A program made the translations under genes and the position numbers. From contig NZ_JACCAA010000001.1 in assembly GCF_013408415.1 (NCBI RefSeq), positions 434,001 to 498,000 of the forward strand: a stretch of DNA of 64,000 nucleotides. Direction: 5' to 3'. Positions within the stretch are counted from its first letter, which is position 1; each line of letters starts with the position of its first letter. Under the pieces are notes generated by a model. That model was given only the letters and a program-made list of their open reading frames with translations, was not told the DNA's origin and did not search any database. This DNA is from Nocardioides daedukensis. Lineage in GTDB: Bacteria > Actinomycetota > Actinomycetes > Propionibacteriales > Nocardioidaceae. Shown piece after piece: positions 15,948 through 23,020 of this stretch.

Positions 15948-17029
15948 GTGACTGGACCGCAGTGATCATCGCCCTGCTCCTGCTCGGCTTCAACGCCTTC
16001 TTCGTCGGCGCAGAGTTCGCGCTCGTGTCGGCGCGACGTACGCAGATCGAGCCCAGGGCTCAAGCGGGATCGTCGATGGCGCGCACGACCCTGCGCGCGA
16101 TGGAGAACGTCTCCCTGGTGATGGCCGGAGCACAGCTGGGCATCACGATCTGCTCACTGGGCCTCGGTGCCGTCGGCGAGCCCGCCGTCGCACACATGAT
16201 GGAGCCCGGATTCCACGCGCTCGGTGTCCCGGACGACCTGGTCCACCCGATCTCGTTCGTGATCGCGATGACGATCGTGGTCTACCTGCACGTGGTGCTG
16301 GGGGAGATGGTCCCCAAGAACATCGCCATCGCCGGACCCGAGAAGGCCGCCATCCTGCTGGGTCCGCCGATGATGGGCATCGTGACCCTGCTCCGCCCGA
16401 TCATCGTCGGGCTGAACGCGGTCGCCAACCTGACCCTGCGCCTTCTCCGCGTCGAGCCCAAGGGCGAGGTGTCGTCGACCTACACCCGCGAAGAGGTCGC
16501 TGCCCTGGTCGAGGAGTCCCGCGGCGAGGGTCTGATCGAGGCCGGCGAATATGACCGGCTGGCCGGCGCCCTCGGGTTCACCGAGCGCACGCTGGAGTCG
16601 GTGCTGCTCCCGCTCGACTCGCTGAGCACACTGCCCCGCGGCTGCACGGTGATCGAGGTCGAGGACCGCTGCGCCCACACCGGCTACTCACGCTTCCCGG
16701 TCCGTGGCAACGACGACGAGCTGGTCGGATACCTCCACATCAAGGACGTCCTGGAGACGGATCCCGAGCGACGTGAGCGGATCATCGACGACAAGTGGAT
16801 CCGTCCCTTCGCGACGGTCCGACCCGATGACGTGCTCCACGACGCCCTGGAGAACCTGCAGCGCAAGGGCGCCCACATGGCACGCGTGGTCGACGCCGAG
16901 GGCAGGACCCTGGGACTCGCGACCATGGAGGATGTCCTGGAGGAGCTCGTCGGCGAGATCCGCGACGCAGCCCACAACGAGGACGCAGGTGAGGCATCCG
17001 CGCAGGCCTTCGCGAGGCGGCTAGGGTAG
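15944..17029 (+). CDS. CNNM/CorC (hemolysin C) family membrane protein, second of pair
   Basis: A 361-residue paralogue of the preceding gene. It has the DUF21 membrane domain (FNAFFVGAEFALVSARR, GEMVPKNIAIA) and two CBS domains (HTGYSRFPVRG; MARVVDAEGRTLGLATMED), but it ends soon after the CBS pair and lacks the CorC_HlyC domain of its partner. The two probably form a heteromeric divalent-cation transporter or regulator. It overlaps the first gene by four bases. The downstream cluster starts 37 bases later and could be read through, although it is a functionally distinct block. Confidence 0.88.
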   Translation: MSDWTAVIIALLLLGFNAFFVGAEFALVSARRTQIEPRAQAGSSMARTTLRAMENVSLVMAGAQLGITICSLGLGAVGEPAVAHMMEPGFHALGVPDDLVHPISFVIAMTIVVYLHVVLGEMVPKNIAIAGPEKAAILLGPPMMGIVTLLRPIIVGLNAVANLTLRLLRVEPKGEVSSTYTREEVAALVEESRGEGLIEAGEYDRLAGALGFTERTLESVLLPLDSLSTLPRGCTVIEVEDRCAHTGYSRFPVRGNDDELVGYLHIKDVLETDPERRERIIDDKWIRPFATVRPDDVLHDALENLQRKGAHMARVVDAEGRTLGLATMEDVLEELVGEIRDAAHNEDAGEASAQAFARRLG

Positions 17030-17066
17030 CCCTCGGCAAACCCCCAGTGAGAGATGGTCACACCCC

Positions 17067-17669
17067 GTGCAGGATGAGATGGAACGCGCCAGCAAGGTCT
17101 GGACGGTGCCCAATCTCCTGAGCATGGTGCGCCTGGCCGGGGTGCCCCTGTTCCTGTGGCTCGTGCTCGGTCCCGAGGAGGATGCCTGGGCACTGGGCCT
17201 GCTGATGGTCTCGGGCGTCACCGACTGGGCCGACGGCTACCTCGCGCGCAAGCTGGACCAGCGCTCGACGCTGGGCGAGATCCTGGATCCGGTGGCCGAT
17301 CGGCTCTACATCCTTGCCGTGGTCGTCGGGCTGGCGCTGCGCGACATCATCCCGTGGTGGGTGGCTCTCCTGCTGCCGTTGCGCGACCTGTTCCTGTGGG
17401 GACTGGTCCCGTTCCTGAGGATGCGCGGCTACAGCGCGCTGCCGGTCCACTTCCTCGGCAAGGCAGCGACCTTCAACCTGCTCTACGCCTTCCCGCTCCT
17501 CCTTCTCGGTGACGGGGACGGGGACCTGGCGCGGCTCGCCGAGGTCTTCGGATGGGCCTTCGCGTTCTGGGGGATCGGCCTCTACTGGTGGGCGGGCATC
17601 CTCTATGCCTGGCAGGTGCGCAAGCTCCTGCGTGACAGCGATGCGCGGGCTCCGGTTCCAGATGCCTGA
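17067..17669 (+). CDS. CDP-alcohol phosphatidyltransferase family protein (PgsA-like)
   Basis: A 200-residue integral membrane enzyme carrying the complete CDP-alcohol phosphotransferase signature D-G-x2-A-R-x8-G-x3-D-x3-D, here from DGYLARKLDQ to DPVAD around residues 54-76. It condenses CDP-diacylglycerol with a polar alcohol to form a phospholipid; glycerol-3-phosphate is most likely, giving phosphatidylglycerol phosphate, but the acceptor is not certain. Position and neighbours match Rv1822 (pgsA2) at the head of the DUF881-gcvH-garA block. GTG at 17067 is used; ATG at 17079 is an alternative. Its stop lies inside the start of the next gene. Confidence 0.85.
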   Translation: MQDEMERASKVWTVPNLLSMVRLAGVPLFLWLVLGPEEDAWALGLLMVSGVTDWADGYLARKLDQRSTLGEILDPVADRLYILAVVVGLALRDIIPWWVALLLPLRDLFLWGLVPFLRMRGYSALPVHFLGKAATFNLLYAFPLLLLGDGDGDLARLAEVFGWAFAFWGIGLYWWAGILYAWQVRKLLRDSDARAPVPDA

Positions 17670-18519
17670 TCGACCACGGCTCCCGGAGCACGTCACCCTC
17701 CCGCTGCTCACGCTCGTCACGGCCCAGAGTCTCGACGGCGACTACCAGCACGTCGCGGACCGGAAGCGCGCGAGTGGTGAGGCCGTGTCCGAACCCCGCA
17801 CGTTGCGCAACGCAGCGATCATCGTGGGGATCTTCGGCCTGATGACTGCGATCGCCTTCGTGCAGACCGAGCGCAACGCTGCGGCCAGCGAGGCCGGTCG
17901 GGAGCAGCTGATCGCCTCGATCAGCCAGGAGCGCACAGCTCTGGAGAAGCGGCAGGCCAGGATCGGCGACCTGCGCGAGGAGACCCTCTCGCTGTCCGAC
18001 GACGTACGCCGGGTGGCGGAGGCCGAGTCGAGCGCGAAGACCAACCTGCTGGGGATCCGCGGAGTCAGTGGCTTCGCGCCCGTCACCGGCCCCGGTGTCC
18101 GCGTCAAGGTGGACGACGCGCCCGACGGCAGTGCGAACGGGCAGGTCCGTGATGAGGACCTGGCCCTCGTGGTCGACGGACTCTGGGCCGCAGGCGCGGA
18201 AGCGATCTCGATCAACGGGCACCGGCTGACGCCGCTGACCGGCATCCGCAACGTCGGCGTCGCCGTACACATCAAGGCGCAGCCCCTCAAGCCTCCTTAT
18301 CTGATCGAGGCCATCGGGGACCCGGACACCCTGCAGTCCCTCTACGTCGAGTCCTCGCCCGGCACCCAGTTCATGTCGGTGGCAAACCAGTTCGGGTTCC
18401 GGCTCGACATGGACAACGCCCGCACCCTCAACCTCTCCGGAAGCACGAGTCCACGACTGCGTTCGGCACAGGTGCACCAGAAGAAGAAGTCGGAGAAGGA
18501 CATGGAGGTCAGACCGTGA
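17662..18519 (+). CDS. DUF881 family membrane-anchored protein, first copy
   Basis: A 285-residue protein. About 50 cytoplasmic residues precede one membrane helix (AAIIVGIFGLMTAIAF), then a predicted coiled coil rich in E, R and Q and the extracytoplasmic DUF881 domain (GPGVRVKVDD, LVVDGLWAAGAEAISING, PPYLIEAIGDPDTL). The family resembles YlxX/YlxW-type proteins near division genes in Firmicutes. No biochemical function is established. The DUF881-sbp-DUF881 triplet is the same as Rv1823-Rv1825, suggesting that the three form one envelope complex. I chose the ATG at 17662, which overlaps the end of the pgsA-like gene; longer upstream frames lack a match. Confidence 0.85.
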   Translation: MPDRPRLPEHVTLPLLTLVTAQSLDGDYQHVADRKRASGEAVSEPRTLRNAAIIVGIFGLMTAIAFVQTERNAAASEAGREQLIASISQERTALEKRQARIGDLREETLSLSDDVRRVAEAESSAKTNLLGIRGVSGFAPVTGPGVRVKVDDAPDGSANGQVRDEDLALVVDGLWAAGAEAISINGHRLTPLTGIRNVGVAVHIKAQPLKPPYLIEAIGDPDTLQSLYVESSPGTQFMSVANQFGFRLDMDNARTLNLSGSTSPRLRSAQVHQKKKSEKDMEVRP

Positions 18520-18848
18520 TTGCAGCACTTGGCCTGTTGATCGGGATCGTCGTCGGGTTGATTCTCCAACCCGACGTCCCGATCTGGCTCGAGCCCTACT
18601 TGCCGATCGCGGTGGTTGCGGCGCTCGACGCCGTCTTCGGTGGTCTGCGTGCCTTCCTGGACGGCATCTTCGACGACAAAGTCTTCGTGGTCTCGTTCTT
18701 CAGCAACGTCGTGATCGCGGCCGGCATCGTGTTCCTCGGCGACAAGCTGGGCGTCGGCGGCCAGCTGGCGACGGGAGTCATCGTGGTGCTCGGCATCCGG
18801 ATCTTCTCCAACGTGGCTGCGATCAGGAGGCACATCTTCCATGCCTGA
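18516..18848 (+). CDS. Small basic family protein (DUF1290, Sbp-like)
   Basis: A 110-residue membrane protein with about three hydrophobic helices (ALGLLIGIVVGLIL; a central YLPIAVVAALDAVFGGLRA; a final VFLGDKLGVGG and GVIVVLGIRIF). The segment AALDAVFGGLRAFLDG followed by FDDKVFVVSFFSN is the hallmark of the family. The B. subtilis homologue sits near ftsA/ftsZ; the role is unknown. It lies between two DUF881 genes, overlapping the first by four bases and the second by eight, so strict co-expression is expected. Confidence 0.9.
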   Translation: MIAALGLLIGIVVGLILQPDVPIWLEPYLPIAVVAALDAVFGGLRAFLDGIFDDKVFVVSFFSNVVIAAGIVFLGDKLGVGGQLATGVIVVLGIRIFSNVAAIRRHIFHA

Positions 18849-19662
18849 GCAGCCAGGGAGCCCCGAGCCCAAGCCGGAGGACAGCAAGTCCGTGCCGGCG
18901 GACGTCGAGGCAACCAGTGAGTCGCCGGAAGCACCCGCCGAGGGCTCGACGGGGCGCGCCCGATTCATGAAGGCGCTGGTGTCCCGCCCGACGCGCGGTC
19001 AGGCCCTCGTGGCCGTGCTCCTTGCCGCGGTCGGATTCGCTGCCACCACACAGGTGCAGTCCAACGAACGCGACGATGACTACACCGGGCTGCGCCAGTC
19101 CGACCTGATCCGAGTGTTCGACGGACTCTCGGGCAGCTCCCAGCGCGCGGATGCCGAGATCCAGCGACTGACCGGGCTCCGCGACGACCTCAGGACCGAG
19201 AGCTCGAGTCGTCAGGCCGCCCTCGACCAGGCCCGCAACGACGCCCAGGTCTATGGCATCCTCGCCGGCACGCTGCCCGCCTCGGGGCCCGGCGTGCGGA
19301 TCACCATCGAGGACCCGGAAGGGCGGGTCTCGGCACGCACCCTGCTCGACACCATCCAGGAGCTGCGCGCTGCGGGGGCCGAGGTGATCGAGTTCAACGA
19401 GCGGGTCCGCCTGATTGCCCAGAGCGACGTCGTGGAGACGGTCTCGGGCATCGAGATCGACGGACGAAGCCTGGAGGCTCCCTACGTGATCGACGTGATC
19501 GGTGAGCCGAACACCCTGGCCGGATCGCTCGACTTCCCCGGAGGACCGACCGAGAGCGTCGCCGCCGAGGGAGGAAGCATCACCTTCGAGGAGTTGGACC
19601 AGGTCGTCGTCGAGAGCGTCGTGGACGAATCCGCGTCGAAGTTCGCCTCGCCCCGTTCCTAG
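18841..19662 (+). CDS. DUF881 family membrane-anchored protein, second copy
   Basis: A 273-residue paralogue of the gene two places upstream. An acidic, proline-rich cytoplasmic tail of about 45 residues precedes one membrane helix (ALVAVLLAAVGFAATTQ), a coiled coil (residues about 85-135) and the DUF881 core (GPGVRITIEDPEGR, ELRAAGAEVIEFNERVRL, PPY-like APYVIDVIGEPNTL). It is the equivalent of Rv1825. The shared triplet order across distant actinobacteria implies an envelope function, unproven. It is followed after 48 bases by gcvH. Confidence 0.85.
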   Translation: MPEQPGSPEPKPEDSKSVPADVEATSESPEAPAEGSTGRARFMKALVSRPTRGQALVAVLLAAVGFAATTQVQSNERDDDYTGLRQSDLIRVFDGLSGSSQRADAEIQRLTGLRDDLRTESSSRQAALDQARNDAQVYGILAGTLPASGPGVRITIEDPEGRVSARTLLDTIQELRAAGAEVIEFNERVRLIAQSDVVETVSGIEIDGRSLEAPYVIDVIGEPNTLAGSLDFPGGPTESVAAEGGSITFEELDQVVVESVVDESASKFASPRS

Positions 19663-19710
19663 CAGTAGCCTGCCGTCGACACCAGACGGCATCACCCGAG
19701 AGGATCCGCC

Positions 19711-20097
19711 TTGTACCCCACCGACCTGAAGTACAGCAGCGAGCACGAGTGGGTCCGTCAGCCGGGGGAGAGCCCCGACTCGGTCCGCATCGGGGTCAGT
19801 CACTTCGCCCAGGATGCCCTCGGCGACATCGTCTACGTCTCGCTCCCGGAGATCGGCGACCAGATCGCCTCCGGCACCGCTGTCGGCGAGCTCGAATCGG
19901 TGAAGTCGGTCAGCGACATCTACTCCCCGGTGACCGGCGAGGTGGTGGCACGCAACGAGTCGCTCGACGACACTCCGGGCCTGGTCAACTCCGACCCGTA
20001 CGGCGGCGGATGGCTCTTCGAGGTCAAGGTCACAGACGCATCTGAGCTGGACTCCTTGATGGATGCCGATTCCTACCAGAGTTCATTGGACGGCTGA
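19711..20097 (+). CDS. gcvH: Glycine cleavage system H protein
   Basis: A 128-residue lipoyl carrier protein that shuttles the aminomethyl group from glycine decarboxylase (GcvP) to GcvT and is reoxidised by the L protein. The lipoyl-lysine lies in GELESVKSVSDIYSP, at Lys65. The start is TTG at 19711, preceded by GAGAGGA; the next residues YPTDLKYSSEHEW match the usual N-terminus, so the non-ATG start is secure. gcvP lies about 2.9 kb downstream with its own riboswitch, whereas gcvH has none visible. gcvT is not in the window. Confidence 0.96.
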   Translation: MYPTDLKYSSEHEWVRQPGESPDSVRIGVSHFAQDALGDIVYVSLPEIGDQIASGTAVGELESVKSVSDIYSPVTGEVVARNESLDDTPGLVNSDPYGGGWLFEVKVTDASELDSLMDADSYQSSLDG

Positions 20098-20107
20098 TAG
20101 GTTTACA

Positions 20108-20142
20108 CCATCAACCTCGACTGTGTGTTGAGGGTTGGCGAC
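20108..20142 (+). promoter_or_regulatory. Inverted repeat/shared motif upstream of garA-like gene
   Basis: CCATCAAC (20108-20115) and GTTGAGGG (20127-20134) are near-complementary arms with an 11-base spacer. The motif GTTGAGGGTTGGCGAC (20127-20142) recurs almost exactly at 21974-21988 before the second MerR gene. A shared operator for one of the two MerR proteins of the block is the simplest explanation. The repeat is seen; regulator assignment is inference. Confidence 0.45.
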
Positions 20143-20179
20143 CTTTGTTCCACCCATGATCTCTATGGAGGGCTCGTAG

Positions 20180-20695
20180 ATGCCGTTCTGCACCAGCTGT
20201 GGCCGGAAGAACCCTGACGACGCGCGGTTCTGTGCCCAGTGTGGAAATCGGCTCGTCACCGAGACGGGCGCGGAGTCCGCGACCGAGTCCACGGCCACGA
20301 TCTCGTTCAACGCACCGGAGCGTGTCGAGACCGGTGATCGAGCCCTGAACCTCGCCGAGTCGGCCGCCGTCGACGCGCTGCCGGCCGGGCATGCCCTGCT
20401 CGTGGTGCAACGCGGACCCAGCGCCGGGTCGCGCTTCCTGCTCGACCAGGACCTGGTCACCGCCGGACGTCACCCGGAGAGCGAGATCTTCCTCGACGAC
20501 GTGACCGTGTCGCGCCGCCACGCCGACTTCCGTCGCGCAGGCGCAGGCTTCACGGTCTCCGACTCCGGGAGCCTCAACGGCACCTACGTGAACCGTGACC
20601 GGATCGACGAGGTCATCCTGCAGGACGGGGACGAGGTCCAGATCGGCAAGTACCGGCTGGTCTACTTTGCCGGGCACGGCAGCGAGACGCACTGA
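20180..20695 (+). CDS. garA: GarA-like FHA-domain protein with N-terminal zinc ribbon
   Basis: A 171-residue protein. The N-terminus is a zinc ribbon with CTSC and CAQC (Cys4, Cys7, Cys18, Cys21). A disordered linker holds threonines in ESTATISF (about residues 36-43), where mycobacterial GarA carries its kinase-phosphorylated threonines. A forkhead-associated domain follows (about 75-165) with GRHPESEIFLDD, SRRHADF and GSLNGTYVN. GarA controls glutamate and 2-oxoglutarate metabolism by binding dehydrogenases; phosphorylation folds it on itself. Position matches Rv1827. The zinc ribbon is an addition relative to the mycobacterial protein. The ATG at 20180 follows GGAGGG. Confidence 0.85.
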   Translation: MPFCTSCGRKNPDDARFCAQCGNRLVTETGAESATESTATISFNAPERVETGDRALNLAESAAVDALPAGHALLVVQRGPSAGSRFLLDQDLVTAGRHPESEIFLDDVTVSRRHADFRRAGAGFTVSDSGSLNGTYVNRDRIDEVILQDGDEVQIGKYRLVYFAGHGSETH

Positions 20696-20697
20696 TC

Positions 20698-21423
20698 GTG
20701 GCCACTCCGGCAGCTTCACCACGAAGCCGGATGAACATCGGGCAGGTGCTGTCCGAGCTGGAAGGCGACTTCCCGGGCATCTCGCACTCGAAGATCCGCT
20801 TCCTCGAGGACAAGGGCCTGATCGATCCCGAGCGCACGTCTGCGGGCTATCGCAAGTTCTCCGCCCGTGACGTGGACCGGTTGCGCTACATACTGCGGAT
20901 GCAGCGCGACCACTACCTTCCACTGAAGGTGATCGGTGAGCACCTCGACGCCATGGACCGGGGGCTCCAGCCGCCGGCGATCGAGGAAGTCGGTCCTCGG
21001 GTGCCGAGCGTCGCCCTGGCCACCGACGGCATGCCGTCGGTCGAGTCCTTCCGTAGCACCTCCGACCTCCGTGTCTCGCGCCGTGAGCTGCTCAAGGTGG
21101 CCGGCATCGACGAGGACCTGCTGGCCCAGCTCGAGACGTTCGGTCTGGTGACGGCGAGCAGGAGCGGACACTTCGACGCCGACGACCTGGTCATCGCCAA
21201 GGCTGCCTGCGACCTGGCCGCCTTCGGGTTGGAGCCGCGACACCTGCGGACCTTCCGCACGGCCGCCGATCGTGAGGTCGGACTCGTGGAGCAGGTGGTC
21301 GCCCCCGTGCGTGGAGGACGCGACGCGAGTGCCCGCGCCCGGGCGGAGGAGGCGGTCGCGGAGATCGCCGCACTGACCGTGAAACTCCATGCCACGTTGG
21401 TGAAGAAGGGCCTGCGTTCCTGA
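20698..21423 (+). CDS. MerR-family regulator (Rv1828/FtsR-like)
   Basis: A 241-residue MerR protein. The DNA-binding domain (about residues 12-85) contains SKIRFLEDKGLIDPERT and SAGYRKFSARDVDRL. A long C-terminal domain follows instead of a short metal-binding loop, with a second helix-turn-helix-like segment (SRRELLKVAGIDEDLL). The order FHA, MerR, DUF151, MerR equals Rv1827-Rv1830. The corynebacterial homologue FtsR is reported to activate ftsZ, so a cell-division role is plausible here. GTG at 20698 follows the garA stop directly, suggesting coupling; an in-frame ATG lies 11 codons in. Confidence 0.85.
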   Translation: MATPAASPRSRMNIGQVLSELEGDFPGISHSKIRFLEDKGLIDPERTSAGYRKFSARDVDRLRYILRMQRDHYLPLKVIGEHLDAMDRGLQPPAIEEVGPRVPSVALATDGMPSVESFRSTSDLRVSRRELLKVAGIDEDLLAQLETFGLVTASRSGHFDADDLVIAKAACDLAAFGLEPRHLRTFRTAADREVGLVEQVVAPVRGGRDASARARAEEAVAEIAALTVKLHATLVKKGLRS

Positions 21424-21472
21424 TCGCACCGCCGCAGTGGTGCGTGCCCGCAGGCCGAGTAGTGTGACGCAC

Positions 21473-21952
21473 ATGCGTGAAGTGGATGTCATCGGAGTCC
21501 GTGTCGAGATGCCTTCGAACCAGCCGATCGTGCTGCTGCGCGAGGTGGCGGGGGAGCGATACCTCCCGATCTGGATCGGCGCGGTGGAGGCCACCGCGAT
21601 CGCCTTCGCCCAGCAGGGCGTCGTACCGCCGCGTCCGTTGACCCACGACCTGCTCAAGAACATTCTGGACGAGACCGGCAACGCGCTCTCCGAGGTGCGG
21701 ATCACCGAGATGCGCGATGGTGTCTTCTATGCGCTGCTGGTCTTCGAGTCGGGACTCGAGATCAGTGCCAGGCCCTCGGACTCGATTGCCCTGGCGTTGC
21801 GCACGCAGACCCGGATCGTCTGCTCCGAGGAGGTCCTCGACGAGGCCGGACTGGCGGTGCCCGAGGAGCAGGAGGACGAGGTCGAGCGATTCCGGGAGTT
21901 CCTCGACCACGTCACGCCGGAGGACTTCGAGAGCGGTTCCGAGGAGAGCTGA
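21473..21952 (+). CDS. Bifunctional nuclease family protein (DUF151)
   Basis: A 159-residue protein of the DUF151/BFN family. Conserved segments are REVDVIGVRVEMPSNQPIVLL, LPIWIGAVEATAIAF and the GVFYALLVFESG strand, then RPSDSIALALR. A plant relative has been reported to have DNase and RNase activity, and the M. tuberculosis homologue is Rv1829; the bacterial role is not settled. The acidic tail (VPEEQEDEVERF) is typical. The ATG at 21473 is chosen because the family begins at the MREVDV segment; the longer GTG-initiated frame adds no homology. Confidence 0.85.
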   Translation: MREVDVIGVRVEMPSNQPIVLLREVAGERYLPIWIGAVEATAIAFAQQGVVPPRPLTHDLLKNILDETGNALSEVRITEMRDGVFYALLVFESGLEISARPSDSIALALRTQTRIVCSEEVLDEAGLAVPEEQEDEVERFREFLDHVTPEDFESGSEES

Positions 21953-21960
21953 AAGACTCA

Positions 21961-21988
21961 CCTTCAACTTCAGGTTGAGGGTTGCGAC
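21961..21988 (+). promoter_or_regulatory. Inverted repeat/shared motif upstream of second merR
   Basis: CCTTCAAC (21961-21968) and GTTGAGGG (21974-21981) are arms with a 5-base spacer, extended as GTTGAGGGTTGCGAC (21974-21988), the same motif as upstream of the garA-like gene. Downstream, TTGACC (about 22003) and TACCTT 17 bases later could form the promoter of the MerR gene at 22139. Confidence 0.45.
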
Positions 21989-22138
21989 ACTCGGCGCGTC
22001 ACGTTGACCAAGGTGGTGCTCTGCCTTACCTTGAAGTGTCTCCGTTGTAACTCCACCGTTGTGGTCCGCCCAGGTCGCCCGCAACACCTTCCCCCCTCGG
22101 GAGTTACGCTGAATGGAGTAACTGACCGGAGGGTCGAC

Positions 22139-22738
22139 GTGGCATTCAACGAAAAGGACGCAGTGGACGAGTCCGCTGCTGCCGCAGCAGGCAGAGCCGA
22201 CGAGCAGGGCCTGCTCTTCACCGACGATGTGTCGCCGCTGCCCAGCGACCTGGGCTACCGCGGGCCGACCGCGTGCAATGCCGCCGGGATCACCTACCGC
22301 CAGCTCGACTACTGGGCCCGCACCGGCCTGGTCGAGCCCACCGTGCGCGGTGCCACGGGTTCGGGCACGCAGAGGCTCTACTCCTTCCGCGACATCCTGA
22401 TCCTCAAGATCATCAAGCGACTCCTCGACGCAGGCATCTCGCTGCAGCAGATCCGCACCGCCGTCCAGCACCTGCGTGAGCGGGGCACCGAGGATCTCAC
22501 TCGCGTGACGCTGATGAGCGACGGCGCGTCCGTCTATGAGTGCACCAGCAATGACGAGGTCATCGACCTGCTCCAGGGTGGGCAGGGCGTCTTCGGCATT
22601 GCCATCGGTGGAGTGTGGCGAGAGATCGAGGGGTCCCTCGCCGAGCTCCCCAGCGAGCGCGCTGCTGACGACGCCGCCGCAGGCGAGTCGGGCAACGACG
22701 AGCTCGCTGCGCGACGCGCGGCACGCAAGATCAGCTGA
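22139..22738 (+). CDS. MerR-family regulator (Rv1830-like)
   Basis: A 199-residue MerR protein. An acidic leader of about 40 residues precedes the DNA-binding domain: NAAGITYRQLDYWARTGLVEP, then GSGTQRLYSFRDILILKI with the helix of the wing. The C-terminal half (TRVTLMSDGASVYECTSNDEV, GQGVFGIAIGGVWREIEG) is conserved in actinobacterial homologues of Rv1830, a regulator connected with cell-division genes in mycobacteria. GTG at 22139 follows CGGAGGG with ideal spacing, so the longer upstream frame is rejected. It is the last gene before the glycine riboswitch and is followed by a hairpin. Confidence 0.85.
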   Translation: MAFNEKDAVDESAAAAAGRADEQGLLFTDDVSPLPSDLGYRGPTACNAAGITYRQLDYWARTGLVEPTVRGATGSGTQRLYSFRDILILKIIKRLLDAGISLQQIRTAVQHLRERGTEDLTRVTLMSDGASVYECTSNDEVIDLLQGGQGVFGIAIGGVWREIEGSLAELPSERAADDAAAGESGNDELAARRAARKIS

Positions 22739-22754
22739 ATCCACGCACCTTCGC

Positions 22755-22786
22755 AACGGCTCGCCACCTGATCGTGGCGGGCCGTT
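22755..22786 (+). terminator. Hairpin after second merR
   Basis: A 13-base arm AACGGCTCGCCAC (22755-22767) pairs with GTGGCGGGCCGTT (22774-22786), one G.U pair, 6-base loop CTGATC. It lies 16 bases after the stop and ahead of the glycine riboswitch promoter region, separating the merR and gcvP transcripts. Confidence 0.6.
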
Positions 22787-22823
22787 CGTGCGCTCCGGTG
22801 ATAGATTGCAGCCGCTGACAATC

Positions 22824-22975
22824 CCGCGTGGGAGAGTCCCTGCCGGTCCAGGCCGCGCAGGGCGCCGAAGGTGCAACTCCTCCCCGGAACCTCTCAGGTG
22901 CAAAGGACCACGCGGAGCAGGCAACTCTGGAGCCACCCGGACGACCACCGGGCCCGGTGACTGAGGGGGAGGCGT
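22824..22975 (+). ncRNA. Glycine riboswitch controlling gcvP
   Basis: The P1 stem is CCGCGTGG (22824-22831) with CCACGCGG (22908-22915). Inside are the conserved GGGAGAG, GGCGCCGAAGGTGCAA and CTCTCAGGTGCAAAGGACC segments of the glycine aptamer. A TAGATT box at 22802-22807 could be the -10. The 60-base tail (GCAACTCTGGAGCC ... GACTGAGGGGGAGG) keeps some second-aptamer-like features but not its core, so I read this as one full aptamer. Downstream GGCGTG/CACGCC (22971-22985) and GCCTCC (23003-23008) next to the GGGAG ribosome site suggest translational control. Confidence 0.9.
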
Positions 22976-23020
22976 GAACCACGCCATCCGCCTTCTCCGC
23001 CTGCCTCCGGGAGTCACACC

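Noticed and set aside
22916..22972. A complete second glycine aptamer.
   Set aside because: Only short pieces resemble it; the GGCGCC-AAG-GCAA and CTCTCAGG core segments occur once.
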